From: Candidatus Omnitrophota bacterium
GTDB lineage: Bacteria; CG03
Direction: 5' to 3'
Length of the DNA stretch: 32,574 nucleotides
NCBI GenBank assembly: GCA_013791745.1
Contig: VMTH01000163.1
Coordinates: forward strand, 1 to 32,574
Each line of letters starts with the position of its first letter. Positions within the stretch are counted from its first letter, which is position 1. Positions 1-7,713 of this stretch are shown in pieces. A model generated the notes under the pieces. It had not been told where the DNA came from. It did no database searches and saw only the letters and a program-made list of their open reading frames with translations. Both the position numbers and the translations under genes were made by a program.

Positions 1-1
1 A

Positions 2-478
2 TTCATTTTTCTGGCCTCCACGGATTGCGTGGACGGAATAGTGGCCCGCCGCAGAAAAGAGGTGACGGTTCTCGGCGAATTCATGGACCCCCTTGCCGAT
101 AAACTTCTTGTGACCTCGGCGCTGGTGTATTTTACGACTGTTGCATGGCTACATGTGCACTGGTGGATGGTCGTGACGATCATATCCAGGGAATTCATAA
201 TATCCGGGCTCAGGGTGCTGGCTGCGCGGCGGAAAATATCCATTCCCGCGCTGATTTCAGGCAAGGTGAAGACGACGGTACAGCTGACGGCTGTAATAAC
301 GACGCTTCTGATAATACTGCTCCGGAGCGCCACTGGCAAATGGAATTTTTATTACGGATGGCTTGATTTTGTTTATGAGCTTCCCATGTATCTGATGCTC
401 TTTGCCGTGGCATCCACAATCTACAGCGGCGTCAGGTATATCAAAAAATATTTTTATCTGTTCGGAGACGCCATTTGA
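2..478 (+). CDS. pgsA: CDP-diacylglycerol-glycerol-3-phosphate 3-phosphatidyltransferase, 5' end missing
   Basis: Membrane enzyme that joins CDP-diacylglycerol to glycerol-3-phosphate, giving phosphatidylglycerophosphate, the first committed step to phosphatidylglycerol. The open frame runs in from the window edge, so the true start lies upstream and only about 158 residues are seen. The CDP-alcohol phosphotransferase signature is intact at the visible N-terminus: TDCVDGIVARR followed by GEFMDPLADK, matching D-x2-D-G-x2-A-R-x8-G-x3-D-x3-D. Several hydrophobic segments follow, as expected for this integral membrane family. The stop overlaps a possible TTG start of the next gene, pgpA, which removes the phosphate from the product of this enzyme, so the pair makes a coherent pathway unit. 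PgsA is favoured over PssA because of the pgpA neighbour and because a separate pssA is present at 16188. Lysine-rich C-terminus, no oddities apart from truncation by the window. Confidence 0.9.
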   Translation, partial: FIFLASTDCVDGIVARRRKEVTVLGEFMDPLADKLLVTSALVYFTTVAWLHVHWWMVVTIISREFIISGLRVLAARRKISIPALISGKVKTTVQLTAVITTLLIILLRSATGKWNFYYGWLDFVYELPMYLMLFAVASTIYSGVRYIKKYFYLFGDAI

Positions 479-495
479 ATAAGCGGAGAGGGATT

Positions 496-957
496 ATGAA
501 TAAAGTGATAAAATTTCTGGCTACGGGTTTCGGGGTTTCTCGTTTCGCGCCGCATCCCGGGGAAGGGACTATAGGCACGCTCGTGGGCGTTGTTATTTTT
601 GTATTATGGCCTGATTCAAGGCTCTATCCGAACGGGTTCTGGCTGCTTTTGATCTTAGGCCTGACGCTGGGCGTTTATGTGTCGGGCAAAGCCGAGGAAA
701 TATTCGCGCAGAAAGACTGTCCGCGCATAGTTATAGACGAGATAATGGGTTTCCTCATCGCGGCGGCGTTTCTTCCCAAAACTTTCTGGATGATCTTTTC
801 GGCTTTTATACTGTTCCGCATTTTTGACGGCCTCAAGCCCGGACCGGTGAGGTTCGCCGAGAAGTTTTCGGGCGGATGGGGGATCATGGGCGACGATGTT
901 GTCGCGGGAATATTCGCGAACATCATAATGCAGATCGTGGCGTTCCGTTTTTTTTAA
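496..957 (+). CDS. pgpA: Phosphatidylglycerophosphatase A
   Basis: Membrane phosphatase that converts phosphatidylglycerophosphate to phosphatidylglycerol. About 153 residues, the usual family length. Family motifs are visible: an N-terminal FAPHPGEGTIGTLVG stretch, a central DCPRIVIDEIMGF, and a C-terminal RIFDGLKPGPVRFAEK followed by GGWGIMGDDVVAG, with the paired Asp residues typical of PgpA. Three to four hydrophobic segments are present. The ATG at 496 is chosen because GGAGAGG lies just upstream (485-491); a TTG at 475 overlapping the pgsA stop would add seven residues and is the alternative. It directly follows pgsA, and aspS begins four bases after its stop, so the three are probably cotranscribed. 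Confidence 0.9.
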   Translation: MNKVIKFLATGFGVSRFAPHPGEGTIGTLVGVVIFVLWPDSRLYPNGFWLLLILGLTLGVYVSGKAEEIFAQKDCPRIVIDEIMGFLIAAAFLPKTFWMIFSAFILFRIFDGLKPGPVRFAEKFSGGWGIMGDDVVAGIFANIIMQIVAFRFF

Positions 958-960
958 AAC

Positions 961-2679
961 ATGAAAGCGCTGTCAGTCAATTCCATCAACGCCGGATATG
1001 AGAACAGGGATATTGAACTTTCAGGCTGGATAGATTCCATCCGGGACCACGGCGGTGTCATGTTCGCCGATCTGAGAAACCGCTCGGGCAAAATACAGCT
1101 TGTGTTCGACGCTTCCAACAAAGGCGGGGATTACAGCGGTGCCGTGGCTGCTCTCCGCGCCGAATTCGTGGTGAGGGTGAAAGGAACAGTCTCCAAAAGG
1201 CCGGAAGATGCCGTGAATAAAAAAATTCCCCCCGGAGAAGTGGAGCTGAAAGTGGTGTCTTTTGAGATCCTCAACGAAGCTCTCCCTCTGCCTTTTTATC
1301 CCGGAGAGAAAGTGGGTGATGAGGCGGCTTTGAAATACAGGTTTCTGGATCTGAGGGGCACTGATATGATGAGGAACCTCGAGGCCGTTGACAGGATAAT
1401 GAGGATAACGAGGGAATATTTCGCGCAGCTCGGTTTCTGGGATGTGCCCACACCGATGCTGACTAAATCAACGCCGGAAGGCGCCCGGGATTACCTTGTC
1501 CCCGCGCGCACAAAGGCCGGTTCATTTTTCGCCCTCCCGCAGTCGCCGCAGCTTTTTAAACAGGTGCTCATGGCCTCGGGCGTGGAGCGTTATTATCAGA
1601 TAACAAGGTGTTTCAGGGACGAGGATCTGAGAGCGGACCGCCAGCCGGAATTCACGCAGATAGACATGGAGATGTCTTTCGCGTCTTCTTCCGATATAAT
1701 GGAAACCGTGTGGGATCTCGTTGAGAAGATATTCGCGGCCTTTGATCACAAACTGCCGCAAGCCCTTTTTATGAAATTTGAAGAGGCCATGGCCTCATAC
1801 GGTTCTGACAAGCCCGACCTGAGCCTGAACATAGGGCTGCTTTCGGATATAACAGAGATCTTCAGGAAGAGCGAATTCAAGGTTTTCAGCTCGTCCGTAG
1901 AGAAGGGCAATAAAATAGCGGCGTTTCTGTGCGCGGGGGATTTTTCGAGGAAGGAGCTGGATGACGCTGTGGAAGATGCCAAAAAGCTTGGTGCCGGAGG
2001 GCTTGTCTGGATAAAGAAAAGCGGCGATGAACTCAAAAGCCCCGTGGTCAAAATCTTTAGTGACGAGGAAAAAAACGCCCTGAGGAGAAAATTTCCCGGT
2101 GACGGGGTGATATTCGCCGGAAGCACGGGGGATTCTTTTTGCCTCATGGGAGAATTGAGAAAGATTTTCGCGCTCAGAAGGGGTATGAAAAAAGAAGGAT
2201 TTTTTCCTGTCTGGGTAGTGGAGGCCCCGCTTTTTGAGAAAAACGCCCAGGGCCGGCTCCAGGCGGTGCATCATCCTTTCACGGCCCCGATAGGGGATAT
2301 ATTCGCCGATGACCCGCGATCCCTTAAATCCCATTCTTACGACCTTGTTATCAACGGCGAAGAGGTCGGCGGCGGTTCGGTCAGGATTCACAAAGCCAAA
2401 GAGCAGATAAAAGTTTTTGAGATCATGGGAATAAGCGAGGCAGAATACCGCGAAAAATTCGGCTTTCTTCTTGACGCTCTTTCTTACGGATGTCCTCCGC
2501 ACGGCGGTTTTGCCCTCGGTATGGAAAGGCTGGCGGTGAAACTCCTCGGCCTGGATTCAATAAGAGACGTTATCGCTTTTCCGAAAACTCAGAACGCTTT
2601 CTGCCCGCTGACCCATGCGCCTGATGTTGTCTCGGAGCGTCAGCTGCGTGAACTCGGCCTGAAGCTGGCGGATGAATGA
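961..2679 (+). CDS. aspS: Aspartyl-tRNA synthetase, bacterial type, probably non-discriminating
   Basis: Class II aminoacyl-tRNA synthetase that charges tRNA-Asp, and possibly tRNA-Asn. At 572 residues it has the bacterial length with the inserted GAD-like domain. In order: N-terminal OB-fold anticodon domain (about residues 1-110), motif 2 with FRDEDLRADRQPEFTQ (about 218-233), the insertion domain, HHPFTAP before the C-terminal catalytic half, and motif 3 with GMERL (about 520). In the anticodon domain the sequence reads RDHGG with His at residue 30. From memory of the bacterial family, His here is seen in non-discriminating enzymes such as that of Pseudomonas aeruginosa, whereas Escherichia coli has Leu; a tRNA-dependent Asn route via GatCAB would then be expected, but those genes are not in this window. 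It lies four bases after pgpA and overlaps the next gene by eight bases. Confidence 0.95.
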   Translation: MKALSVNSINAGYENRDIELSGWIDSIRDHGGVMFADLRNRSGKIQLVFDASNKGGDYSGAVAALRAEFVVRVKGTVSKRPEDAVNKKIPPGEVELKVVSFEILNEALPLPFYPGEKVGDEAALKYRFLDLRGTDMMRNLEAVDRIMRITREYFAQLGFWDVPTPMLTKSTPEGARDYLVPARTKAGSFFALPQSPQLFKQVLMASGVERYYQITRCFRDEDLRADRQPEFTQIDMEMSFASSSDIMETVWDLVEKIFAAFDHKLPQALFMKFEEAMASYGSDKPDLSLNIGLLSDITEIFRKSEFKVFSSSVEKGNKIAAFLCAGDFSRKELDDAVEDAKKLGAGGLVWIKKSGDELKSPVVKIFSDEEKNALRRKFPGDGVIFAGSTGDSFCLMGELRKIFALRRGMKKEGFFPVWVVEAPLFEKNAQGRLQAVHHPFTAPIGDIFADDPRSLKSHSYDLVINGEEVGGGSVRIHKAKEQIKVFEIMGISEAEYREKFGFLLDALSYGCPPHGGFALGMERLAVKLLGLDSIRDVIAFPKTQNAFCPLTHAPDVVSERQLRELGLKLADE

Positions 2680-3034
2680 AGCGCTGAAGTCCGCCCGTCT
2701 TTATAATAAGGACGGCGAATGTCTTTTAAACAAAGTTGAAATAGCCGATACATTCCGGGCCCGCCTCAAGGGCCTGCTGGGAAGAACCCTGATAGAAAAA
2801 GATTACGGCCTTCTTCTGGTTCCCTGCGAATCCATACACATGTTTTTCATGAAGTTCCCCATAGATGTTTTTTTTCTTAAAGATCGTAATGGCTCGTACG
2901 AGATCGCGAGCACGGCGCGAAATGTAAAGCCCTGGCGCATGGCATTAGCCCCCCGGGGCACAGATGCCGTTCTTGAAACCGCGCCCGGCGCTATGAGCGC
3001 GGCGCGCTCCGGCGATATTCTTACAATAATATAA
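2672..3034 (+). CDS. DUF192 family protein
   Basis: A 120-residue protein of the DUF192 family, small single-domain proteins of unknown biochemical function, often exported. Family hallmarks are present: an RLKGLLGR stretch near residue 30, then CESIHMFFMKFPIDVFFL, then VKPWRMALAPRGTDAVLE with the closing APGAMSAARSGD. Unlike many relatives it has no obvious signal peptide, so it looks cytoplasmic. The ATG lies inside the end of aspS and overlaps it by eight bases, implying translational coupling; an upstream promoter of its own is not seen. No function is asserted beyond family membership. Confidence 0.8.
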   Translation: MNEALKSARLYNKDGECLLNKVEIADTFRARLKGLLGRTLIEKDYGLLLVPCESIHMFFMKFPIDVFFLKDRNGSYEIASTARNVKPWRMALAPRGTDAVLETAPGAMSAARSGDILTII

Positions 3035-3054
3035 AACCCGGCAAAAATATATTC

Positions 3055-3083
3055 TTGCTCCGTGCTGGTCATTTATATATAAT
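3055..3083 (+). promoter_or_regulatory. Sigma70-type promoter for the HD-domain gene
   Basis: A TTGCTC box at 3055-3060 and a perfect TATAAT at 3078-3083 are separated by 17 bases. A start about seven bases after the -10 box would fall near 3090, only about three bases before the ATG at 3093. No Shine-Dalgarno sequence lies between, so the transcript may be leaderless or nearly so. Confidence 0.6.
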
Positions 3084-3092
3084 GAATCCGCT

Positions 3093-4571
3093 ATGAACGA
3101 TATCAAGACAGCCTGCCTCAGAGATGTGATACACGATTACATCTATTTCACAGTGCCGCAGAAATCCGGCGAAATATCAGAGCAGGCCGTCGTGGATTCT
3201 CCCTGGCTGCAGAGATTGAGAAGGATCAATCAGCTCCAGGCCGCATGGATGGTCTATCCTTGCGCCACACACACAAGATTCCAGCATTCTCTGGGCACGA
3301 TGCATCTGGCGGGGAATATGGCTTACAGGCTCTATGACAGTTTTAAGAAAGCTTTCCCTAACGAGTACATACCTCCGGAAAAAAATTATGTTGAAGAGCT
3401 TTTCCGCCTGGCCGGCCTCCTGCACGATGTGGGCCACGGCCCGTTCGGGCATCTGATGGACGAGGTTTACACATGGAAATTATACGGTAAGACGCACGAG
3501 GATATATCCGCTAAAGTGATAAGGGAGAATCTTTCGCATATCATAGAAAAAATAGATTTTTCGCCGCACGGTTATTTCACCCATAAAATAAAAGCTGACG
3601 ATGTCATAAAGTTTATAAAAACGCCTTCGGATTTTTCAGGCTACGAACTGTGGGAGCAGATATTCTGCAAGATAATGATGGGCATTTACAGCGTTGATAT
3701 CATTGATTTTCTTCTGAGGGACAAATATTACTGCGGCACTAAGGAATTCGGGGATATTGACATAAAACGGCTGCTGGGAAGCACGGCTGTCACAACTTCC
3801 GGTTTTTCCATGGACAAAGACGCGCTGCCGGCTTTGAAAAGTTTTCTTAACACGAGGATGTCCATGTTCTGCCACATTTATTTCAACGAGAAGAAAGAGC
3901 TCTTTGAAAGCGCCCTCGGCAGGCTTCTGCCCGGGATCGTCAAGGTTATGAAAATAGGCAATCCTTACGAGAATATCAAAAAGTATTTTTTTGTTGACGA
4001 TTTCGCGCTGACCTCCATGCTCACTCTCTGGGCGAGAACAGAGACGGGCCAGAAGAAAGAACTCGGAAAACAGTGGGAGAAGATAGCCGTTATGAGGGAC
4101 ACGCCCGACAAGCTCGTGCTCTCGGGCCAGAAATCCTATTTTACATTTGTCAGAAAGGAAGAACTTCTGACAGAAGAGAAAATAATCAATAATTTCCGTC
4201 AGAATTATAAGATCAAATGCCCTATTTCGGTGAACATAGACACGCTCGATATCAGGCTGCAGAATGTTTTTGTGAGATTCAACGACAAGCTTATCCTTAA
4301 AAAAGAGGATAACCTGAAATCCATCAGCCTTTATGATTCCGGCAGCGACACCATTCTCGGCGAGGAGATGAATAAGGTCCTTCAGGATATCCCGGTGAAG
4401 TTTCTTTTGTGGCAGGTCTTTGTTCCGGCCAAATACAGCCGGAGGGTGCAGGCGGTGATCAAAGCCGAATCCGCCGACGGCTCGGATATAGCGGAAGCTC
4501 AAATGTCTCTTCCCTTAGGCCCCGCGCGCTGGAACGAGAAAAAAGAAAAGACCGAAATAAGCAATGTCTGA
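3093..4571 (+). CDS. HD-domain phosphohydrolase (dNTPase/SAMHD1-like family)
   Basis: A 492-residue HD-superfamily phosphohydrolase of the class that includes bacterial dGTPase-like enzymes, YwfO and SAMHD1; the likely reaction is dNTP triphosphohydrolysis, but the substrate cannot be fixed from sequence. The metal-binding set is intact: His65 in RFQHSLG, the HD pair His111-Asp112 in GLLHDVGHGPFGH, and an Asp in SVDIIDFLLRDKYYCG (about residue 202-205). The N-terminal RLRRINQLQAAWMVYPCATHTR segment is typical of this family. The C-terminal half (about 300-492) is all cytosolic-looking and less conserved. The gene is preceded by a strong promoter and no ribosome-binding site, and is not overlapped by its upstream neighbour, so it seems to be its own unit. 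Its role in nucleotide pool control or phage defence is only inference. Confidence 0.8.
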   Translation: MNDIKTACLRDVIHDYIYFTVPQKSGEISEQAVVDSPWLQRLRRINQLQAAWMVYPCATHTRFQHSLGTMHLAGNMAYRLYDSFKKAFPNEYIPPEKNYVEELFRLAGLLHDVGHGPFGHLMDEVYTWKLYGKTHEDISAKVIRENLSHIIEKIDFSPHGYFTHKIKADDVIKFIKTPSDFSGYELWEQIFCKIMMGIYSVDIIDFLLRDKYYCGTKEFGDIDIKRLLGSTAVTTSGFSMDKDALPALKSFLNTRMSMFCHIYFNEKKELFESALGRLLPGIVKVMKIGNPYENIKKYFFVDDFALTSMLTLWARTETGQKKELGKQWEKIAVMRDTPDKLVLSGQKSYFTFVRKEELLTEEKIINNFRQNYKIKCPISVNIDTLDIRLQNVFVRFNDKLILKKEDNLKSISLYDSGSDTILGEEMNKVLQDIPVKFLLWQVFVPAKYSRRVQAVIKAESADGSDIAEAQMSLPLGPARWNEKKEKTEISNV

Positions 4572-4583
4572 CCATGCAAACAA

Positions 4584-4613
4584 TTGACAAAACGGATGTG
4601 AATTTGCGAAAAT
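4584..4613 (+). promoter_or_regulatory. Possible promoter before the secreted-protein gene
   Basis: A perfect TTGACA at 4584-4589 is followed after 18 bases by GAAAAT at 4608-4613, a four-of-six match to the -10 consensus. The gene's ATG is at 4619 with no Shine-Dalgarno sequence, so any transcript from here would be leaderless. The weak -10 box keeps this tentative. Confidence 0.35.
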
Positions 4614-4618
4614 GCGCT

Positions 4619-6526
4619 ATGATTAAAAAGTTTTTCGCGGGAATGATCTTTCTTGCGCCGTCATTTCTTTTTTCGGCGGGGGAATTAGCGATTGTCTGGG
4701 ATGCCGGCGAACAGAGCAATACTCTTTCATGGACTTTGCCGCAGGTCACTCTTCCTGTGGGTTCTTATAAGTGGCATGAAGTGGATGTTTATAGGACATT
4801 CGGTTCCTCTGTCGGTGTGGACGGCTGGACTCTTCTGGCCTCCGGCGTTATAGATGGCACGTTAACGGATTATGTGGGTTACGGCACATACAGCTATGAA
4901 TTGAGAAATGTTGTCCAGTGGAATTATGATTCTGTCGCTGACGCGTGGTCATCATCCGCGGCTTTTCCCACATACGGTCCTGTCAGAAGTTATTTTATAA
5001 GCGACGGCAGCAACAACAATGTTGTCGAGATAACGGACGCCGCCGGAGGTTCGGACGGTATCGGCGCCCAGTGGAAATTCACTTACAGCCTTCAGGAGAC
5101 CTGTTATCCCGATATAAGGATTTACAAGCCGGGAACAAAATTCACAAAGGATTCGGAAGGTTTTTATGAACGCCCGGCATCAACATGGTGCGTAAAGGAA
5201 ATTATAAATTACGACGGCGTTTACAGCGCGCCGCGTCCTCAGGGAACGAATTATGAGGAATGGGACTGCACCAACTCATCAGGCGTTCTGGTCGCTAACG
5301 GCATTTATTATGTGATGTTTGAGATTTTTGACCCCTTTGAACCGCCGGACGCCGCCGATGTGGGAATATCGGCAAGATATTACGATTTCGGCGGTAACGG
5401 ATTATACAGGAAGAGGGGCGCCTATGTGGGGGTTATTCCTGTTGACATACTGCGTGTTAAGGATTTGACGGTCACGGGCATTACTCAGTCAAACACAGCC
5501 TCGTCAATCGGGTATCACATAAACGCTTCCGCGGCGGTGACGGTGCTCATACTGGATGAGGGCGCAAATTTTGCAATTGCCTCCGCCACCGGGACCATAT
5601 CTTACGGTTCCGGAAGTTCTTATGTATATTACGCGGGCAGTCTGATTCCTGCAAGCGGCCTGGGCGCCGACATTGTGCAGGTTATTACCTATTTCAGAGG
5701 CTACGGGGCCAACACGGAGACCTGGGACGGCACCGGTCCCACAGGCATTTCCGTGGCGAACGGCATATACCCCGTGGGTGTTTGCGCCCGCGACGGATCG
5801 GGCAACACCGCGATATCCGTTTCCGGAAATGATCAGCCGTTTTTTGAATACATCACGGTGGACAAAAGGACTTCCTCGTCGGCAGTGGAGGGAGACGCTC
5901 CTCTGCTTGGGTCTGTTTCCCCGTCATCGGGCACAACGGTCGGTTCGTGTTCGGTGATAACGGTTGCTTTGAGCGACGCTTCCGGCGTGAACGCGGCCGC
6001 GACCACGATCTCCGTCACTTCCGGCACAGTCGTTTACTCCCATGCAAACGCCAACGCAACCCAGTCGCCGATAGCCGGTTCCGCCACAAGCACATCTTTT
6101 ACGCTGACACTTTCAACGGCTATCACGGGCGAGGGTTCGTACACGATAACGGTGATAGCGGCGGATATTTACGGAAACCAGCAGACATTTACCTCAAAGT
6201 TCACCATATCCGCGGCCGCTTCCGCGGGGGATAACTTTAAGGCCGTGGTCAAGGCCTATCCTCAGCCGGCCACAGGCGGATACATAGATATTGATTATGA
6301 TACTTCGCCACCCACTATATTTGGAGTAGGAACATCGGTGATAACATTGGAAGTTTATACGATTTTCGGGGAAATGGTTAAGCGCGTGACGGCTACAACG
6401 GCAAGCCCTTATAGATGGAATTATCTTTCTCTCGGCCTTGCTCCCGGTGTTTATATTTACAGGATTAAGGCCGTCGGAAATGGAAAAACTTATGAGGCAG
6501 TCAAAAAAGCGGTGATATACAAATGA
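4619..6526 (+). CDS. Secreted protein with FlgD-like domains and a T9SS-like C-terminal domain
   Basis: Exported protein of about 635 residues. The chosen ATG at 4619 gives a clear signal peptide (MIKKFFAGMIFLAPSFLFSA); in-frame codons further upstream overlap the HD-domain gene and give no signal. The body holds beta-rich repeats, at least two ending in the FlgD Ig-like pattern, e.g. EEWDCTNSSGVLVANGIYYV and ETWDGTGPTGISVANGIYPV. The last ~90 residues begin with a YPQPATGG stretch and end with GLAPGVYIYRIKAVGNGKTYEA before a basic tail, which resembles the type A C-terminal sorting domain of type IX secretion cargo. Overlap by four bases with a PorV-family gene strengthens the idea of a cargo and outer-membrane partner pair. 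The function of the exported protein is unknown. No catalytic domain was recognised. Confidence 0.7.
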   Translation: MIKKFFAGMIFLAPSFLFSAGELAIVWDAGEQSNTLSWTLPQVTLPVGSYKWHEVDVYRTFGSSVGVDGWTLLASGVIDGTLTDYVGYGTYSYELRNVVQWNYDSVADAWSSSAAFPTYGPVRSYFISDGSNNNVVEITDAAGGSDGIGAQWKFTYSLQETCYPDIRIYKPGTKFTKDSEGFYERPASTWCVKEIINYDGVYSAPRPQGTNYEEWDCTNSSGVLVANGIYYVMFEIFDPFEPPDAADVGISARYYDFGGNGLYRKRGAYVGVIPVDILRVKDLTVTGITQSNTASSIGYHINASAAVTVLILDEGANFAIASATGTISYGSGSSYVYYAGSLIPASGLGADIVQVITYFRGYGANTETWDGTGPTGISVANGIYPVGVCARDGSGNTAISVSGNDQPFFEYITVDKRTSSSAVEGDAPLLGSVSPSSGTTVGSCSVITVALSDASGVNAAATTISVTSGTVVYSHANANATQSPIAGSATSTSFTLTLSTAITGEGSYTITVIAADIYGNQQTFTSKFTISAAASAGDNFKAVVKAYPQPATGGYIDIDYDTSPPTIFGVGTSVITLEVYTIFGEMVKRVTATTASPYRWNYLSLGLAPGVYIYRIKAVGNGKTYEAVKKAVIYK

Positions 6527-7473
6527 TAACTCAAAAAATGGCGCAAGGCGTAAAGAGCTTGGCGGCCTTGTTTTGCCTGTCTTCCGCATCCCTGATGTTT
6601 GCCGCCGACGCGGGCAAAACATCCGCGCAGTATCTTAAGATAGCTCTCAATCCGAGGAACGAGGCCATGGGCGGAGCGGGTGTAGCTTTTATGTCAGATG
6701 AGATTTTTTATAATCCCGCCTCCATCGCAAAAATAGAAGACAGCAGCACGAGGGCGGGTTATGTGTCTTGGTTTGAGGACATGTCCAAAACCAATATTTT
6801 CACGGCCATGCCGATCGGAAACGGCAATGTTAAAATGGCCGCGAATCTCTCATATTTCAACATAAGCGGTTTGACTTCATATGATGGATCAGGCAATGCC
6901 ATGGGCGATTTTAAAAGAAACAGCACTGATCTTTCTCTCGCCGTCGCGGCGAGAGCCGGCAGGATGTCGCTCGGCGCGGCGATCAAGGGAATAAATGAAA
7001 AATACGCCGCTGAATCGTCCAAGGCATTCGCGGCGGATGCCGGAGTGATACTGGATATAACAAGAAAGATTTCCCTGGGCGCGTCTGTTGTCAATAAGGG
7101 CACAAAGATAGAGATAGGAACCGTTGAAAAAGAGCTCACTTCAAGCGCCCGCGCGGGGATTTGTATAAAACCGTCTGATATTGTTTCTATTAATTGTGAC
7201 GCCGAGATGCCCAATGATGATGACACCAGGCAGCATTTCGGGGCCGAATGGGAATTTAATGAAAATTATTTTCTTCGTGGCGGCTGGCAGAAATTCGGTG
7301 AGATCGGCGGTGTGACCGCCGGTTTCGGCATGAAGGTCAACACCTCCGCCTGGGAGTCCGGTGTGACGGCCATGCGCTCCACGCATGAACGTCTGCTTCT
7401 TATCGATTACAGCTATCAGGCCAATTCTGAATTCGATAACATACACAGATTTTCCATAGGCATGGGTTTCTAA
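6523..7473 (+). CDS. PorV/PorQ-family outer membrane beta-barrel protein
   Basis: Predicted outer-membrane barrel of 316 residues in the PorV/PorQ (UPF0164-like) family. The N-terminus carries a signal peptide (LAALFCLSSASLMFAADA), followed by the family's opening pattern: AQYLKIALNPRNEAMGGAGVAF, then FYNPASIAKIE (residues about 40-75). The rest alternates short amphipathic beta strands with Gly/Asn turns and ends in an aromatic residue (GMGF), as barrel proteins do. In Bacteroidota PorV is a shuttle for type IX cargo. The start codon overlaps the preceding gene's stop as ATGA, so the secreted protein and this barrel are made together. Whether the rest of a type IX system exists in this organism cannot be seen here. 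Confidence 0.75.
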   Translation: MITQKMAQGVKSLAALFCLSSASLMFAADAGKTSAQYLKIALNPRNEAMGGAGVAFMSDEIFYNPASIAKIEDSSTRAGYVSWFEDMSKTNIFTAMPIGNGNVKMAANLSYFNISGLTSYDGSGNAMGDFKRNSTDLSLAVAARAGRMSLGAAIKGINEKYAAESSKAFAADAGVILDITRKISLGASVVNKGTKIEIGTVEKELTSSARAGICIKPSDIVSINCDAEMPNDDDTRQHFGAEWEFNENYFLRGGWQKFGEIGGVTAGFGMKVNTSAWESGVTAMRSTHERLLLIDYSYQANSEFDNIHRFSIGMGF

Positions 7474-7475
7474 AT

Positions 7476-7489
7476 CTGCCTGCAGGCAG
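7476..7489. repeat. 14-base perfect palindrome
   Basis: CTGCCTGCAGGCAG, identical on both strands, lies two bases after the PorV-family stop codon. As RNA it would make only a short hairpin and there is no following U tract, so it is a poor terminator. It could be a protein-binding site or a remnant of a repeat. Confidence 0.5.
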
Positions 7490-7529
7490 GATTCCTCTAA
7501 ATCAGACAAAACGCATCGTGGGAGAATGC

Positions 7530-7558
7530 TTGACTTTCCGTCCGTGTTTTTTTATACT
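7530..7558 (+). promoter_or_regulatory. Sigma70-type promoter of the initiator tRNA
   Basis: TTGACT at 7530-7535 and TATACT at 7553-7558 lie exactly 17 bases apart; each matches five of six consensus bases. The predicted start near 7565 is four bases before the tRNA, a normal short leader for a stable RNA gene. Confidence 0.75.
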
Positions 7559-7568
7559 AACCCATTGA

Positions 7569-7645
7569 AGCGGGGTGGAGCAGCCCGGTAGCTCGCAAGG
7601 CTCATAACCTTGAGGTCCCAGGTTCGAATCCTGGCCCCGCCACCA
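7569..7645 (+). tRNA. Initiator tRNA-fMet (CAT), CCA encoded
   Basis: A complete 77-base tRNA. Acceptor 7569-7575 pairs with 7635-7641 except position 1: A1 faces C72. The D stem is GAGC/GCTC with the purine11-pyrimidine24 pair (A11-T24) typical of bacterial initiators. The anticodon loop CTCATAA (7601-7607) carries CAT at 7603-7605. The anticodon stem is CAAGG/CCTTG, so the usual three G-C pairs are A-U, G-C, G-C. The T arm is CCAGG-TTCGAAT-CCTGG. Discriminator A7642 and CCA 7643-7645 are encoded. The unpaired 1-72 end and A11-U24 mark it as initiator rather than elongator tRNA-Met. Confidence 0.95.
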
Positions 7646-7713
7646 AAATTTTCCGGGGAACATCGTTTTCGCGGGGTATGCGTAATATATCATAAATATG
7701 CAGCGGAGGATAA

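Noticed and set aside
1795-2502. Long open frame on the minus strand inside aspS (235 codons)
   Set aside because: It is fully antisense to a clearly recognised synthetase, shows no family motif, and has no ribosome-binding site.
3636-4502. Minus-strand frame of 288 codons opposite the HD-domain gene
   Set aside because: Shadow of the + strand gene; the composition is unlike a protein and no motif is recognisable.
4409-4618. Upstream in-frame extension of the secreted-protein gene
   Set aside because: It overlaps the end of the HD-domain gene and would bury the signal peptide that starts at 4619.
7476-7489. Palindrome after the PorV-family gene as a rho-independent terminator
   Set aside because: The possible stem is short once a loop is allowed and no U tract follows.
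7569-7645. tRNA gene as an integration site for a mobile island
   Set aside because: No integrase, no repeated tRNA 3' end and no composition change next to it.
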